Assembly: GCA_963825305.1 (NCBI GenBank)
Contig: CAWGTA010000007.1
Span: forward strand, 310,001-374,000
DNA from: PSRJ01 sp963825305
GTDB lineage: Bacteria; Acidobacteriota; Terriglobia; Bryobacterales; Bryobacteraceae
Length of the DNA stretch: 64,000 bases
Reading direction: 5' to 3'
The notes beneath the pieces are model-generated. The model had not been told where the DNA came from and did not search any database. It saw only the letters and a list, made by a program, of their open reading frames with translations. Shown here piece by piece: positions 62,837 through 64,000 of this stretch. The position numbers and the translations under genes are program-made. Numbering within the stretch: the stretch's first letter is position 1; each line of letters opens with the position of its first letter.

Positions 62837-64000
62837 ATGCGACCGATCAATCCCAATCAACCCGAATCCGGCGATATCGACCTGGCGCAGAGCACCGAAG
62901 AACGGCTGCGCCGCGAAAATGAAGCTCTGAGGCGACAGCTACAGGAGCAGCAAGCGGAGCATGGCACTTCTCCCGCGGGGGTCTGGCGCCCGTCCGCGCT
63001 CACCATCACCGTGATCGTTCTGGTGCTGACCCTCGCCATCGTGGGGGCATTCTTCGCCGGCTATATTCCGCTTCAGAAACGCCAGGCCCTCATCCGCAGC
63101 GAGGCTCGCGATCTGGAGCAGTCCCTCCCGCGCGTCGAAGTGATCGCGGTGGAGCGCTCCTCACGCCAAAGCGAACTGGTGCTTCCTGGCAACATTCAGG
63201 CAGTGACCGAAGCGCCCATCCTGGCGCGGGCCGATGGCTACATCCGGCGTCGCATGGTGGATATCGGCGATCGCGTGCGGGCCGGACAGCCTGTGGCCGA
63301 GATTGAAGCGCCGGAACTCGACGATCAGCTTCGCCAGGCGAAGGCAAGTTTGCAGCAGGCCCAGGCGGGGCTCGACCAGGCGCAGGCCAATCTCGACCAG
63401 GGCAAGGCCAATCTGGGGCTTGCCAAAACAACGGCCGATCGGTGGAAGCAATTGACGGCCCAGGGCGTGGTCTCGCGGCAGGACAACGACCAGTACCAAT
63501 CCCAATATCAGGCGCAGACCGCAGGTGTTCAGGCGTTGGAAAAGGCCATCGCCGCGCAGCGCAGTACCATCGCCGCCGCGGAAGCCAATGTATCGCGGTT
63601 GGACGAAATGCAGGGCTATCGCGTGGTGAAGGCGCCTTTCGACGGAGTGATCACGCTGCGCAATGTGGATGCGGGCGCCCTGGTAACTACCGGCAGCACG
63701 CTTCTGTTCCGCATCGCGCAGACCGGCACTCTGCGAACCTATGTCAACGTCCCGCAGACCAATGCCAGTAACATACGGACCGGCCAACCGGCGCATTTGA
63801 GCGTTTCCAATTTGCCCGGGCGCAGCTTCGCGGGCACCGTTACCAGGACCGCTAACTCGCTCGATCCCAACAGCCGCACGTTGCTGGTGGAAGTCCAGGT
63901 ACCGAATGCGGATGGCGCTCTGTTGCCGGGTATGTACGCCCAGGTCGATTTCAGCAGCACCCGCTCGAACCCGCCTGTCTTGATCCCCAGTGACACGCTC
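62837..64000 (+). CDS. RND membrane-fusion protein, 5' part (runs off the end)
   Basis: 388 codons visible from ATG 62837. A charged coiled-coil N-terminus (E-E-R-L-R-R-E-N-E-A-L-R-R-Q-L) precedes one membrane helix (I-T-V-I-V-L-V-L-T-L-A-I-V-G-A-F-F-A-G). Then come the lipoyl halves (A-R-A-D-G-Y-I-R-R-R; V-V-K-A-P-F-D-G-V-I) around a Gln-rich coiled-coil hairpin (Q-Q-A-Q-A-G-L-D-Q-A-Q-A-N). It pairs with the pump just upstream. The 3' end lies outside the window. Confidence 0.92.
   Translation, partial: MRPINPNQPESGDIDLAQSTEERLRRENEALRRQLQEQQAEHGTSPAGVWRPSALTITVIVLVLTLAIVGAFFAGYIPLQKRQALIRSEARDLEQSLPRVEVIAVERSSRQSELVLPGNIQAVTEAPILARADGYIRRRMVDIGDRVRAGQPVAEIEAPELDDQLRQAKASLQQAQAGLDQAQANLDQGKANLGLAKTTADRWKQLTAQGVVSRQDNDQYQSQYQAQTAGVQALEKAIAAQRSTIAAAEANVSRLDEMQGYRVVKAPFDGVITLRNVDAGALVTTGSTLLFRIAQTGTLRTYVNVPQTNASNIRTGQPAHLSVSNLPGRSFAGTVTRTANSLDPNSRTLLVEVQVPNADGALLPGMYAQVDFSSTRSNPPVLIPSDTL

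Overview
The window looks like a chromosomal segment from an acidobacterium of the Solibacter/Bryobacter type. The reasons are an ADOP-type ABC permease, two Oar-like TonB receptors with an N-terminal carboxypeptidase-regulatory domain, a kinase gene ending in a TolB-like plus TPR module, paralogous secreted proteins of a type common in that group, high GC, and many short palindromic intergenic repeats. No phage, plasmid, CRISPR or transposase gene is visible. The only mobile-like items are small palindromic elements.

Layout. Bases 1-5,600 hold accessory genes and decay: a permease 3' end, two small secreted or lipocalin-like proteins, a broken kinase/TPR gene, a secreted protein, and reverse-strand relics of a RoxA-like cytochrome c and a PQQ-type beta-propeller. 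Bases 5,693-15,675 look like an organophosphate-scavenging island: an S1/P1-nuclease/phospholipase-C-fold enzyme, a TonB receptor, an alkaline phosphatase, a beta-propeller phosphoesterase and a PI-PLC-like phosphodiesterase. Bases 15,735-17,737 hold an intact PQQ-type propeller coupled to a two-repeat secreted protein. Bases 17,992-20,865 hold infC, an ExeA-type ATPase, a striking secreted protein made of five near-identical 16-residue repeats (A-H-G-T-T-L-P-P-P-P-W-E-E-I-R-V), and a membrane protein. Bases 20,914-28,429 are mostly core functions on the reverse strand: an OmpA-like lipoprotein, tRNA-Met, hfq-hflX, a DksA-like protein, and a tightly coupled acpP-fabF-etfB-etfA operon.

Bases 28,749-44,712 mix secreted and housekeeping genes: a carboxylesterase, a PrsT-like TPR lipoprotein followed by a PEP-CTERM protein, ribosomal protein S20, a winged-helix membrane regulator, a methyltransferase, a second TonB receptor, a family-5 uracil-DNA glycosylase, a penicillin-binding-protein transpeptidase and a PfpI homologue lacking its nucleophile cysteine. 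Bases 44,777-64,000 carry a BaiN-like flavoprotein, a lytic transglycosylase overlapping heme A synthase, a complete TolC/membrane-fusion/RND efflux operon, a cupin, a MarR regulator with its divergent membrane protein and palindromic operators, a DEAD-box helicase, a secreted ankyrin/cytochrome-c/toroid fusion, a lactonase-like metallo-beta-lactamase and a second RND/membrane-fusion pair running off the end.

Two general points. First, seven otherwise full-length genes are each broken by one +1 frameshift in the same direction. Residual insertion errors in the sequence are the simplest explanation, though one site is exactly the CTT-AGG-C shift heptamer known from yeast Ty1. Second, at least four families of short inverted or heptad repeats lie between genes, and one 130-bp palindromic element sits inside the start region of the efflux fusion-protein gene.
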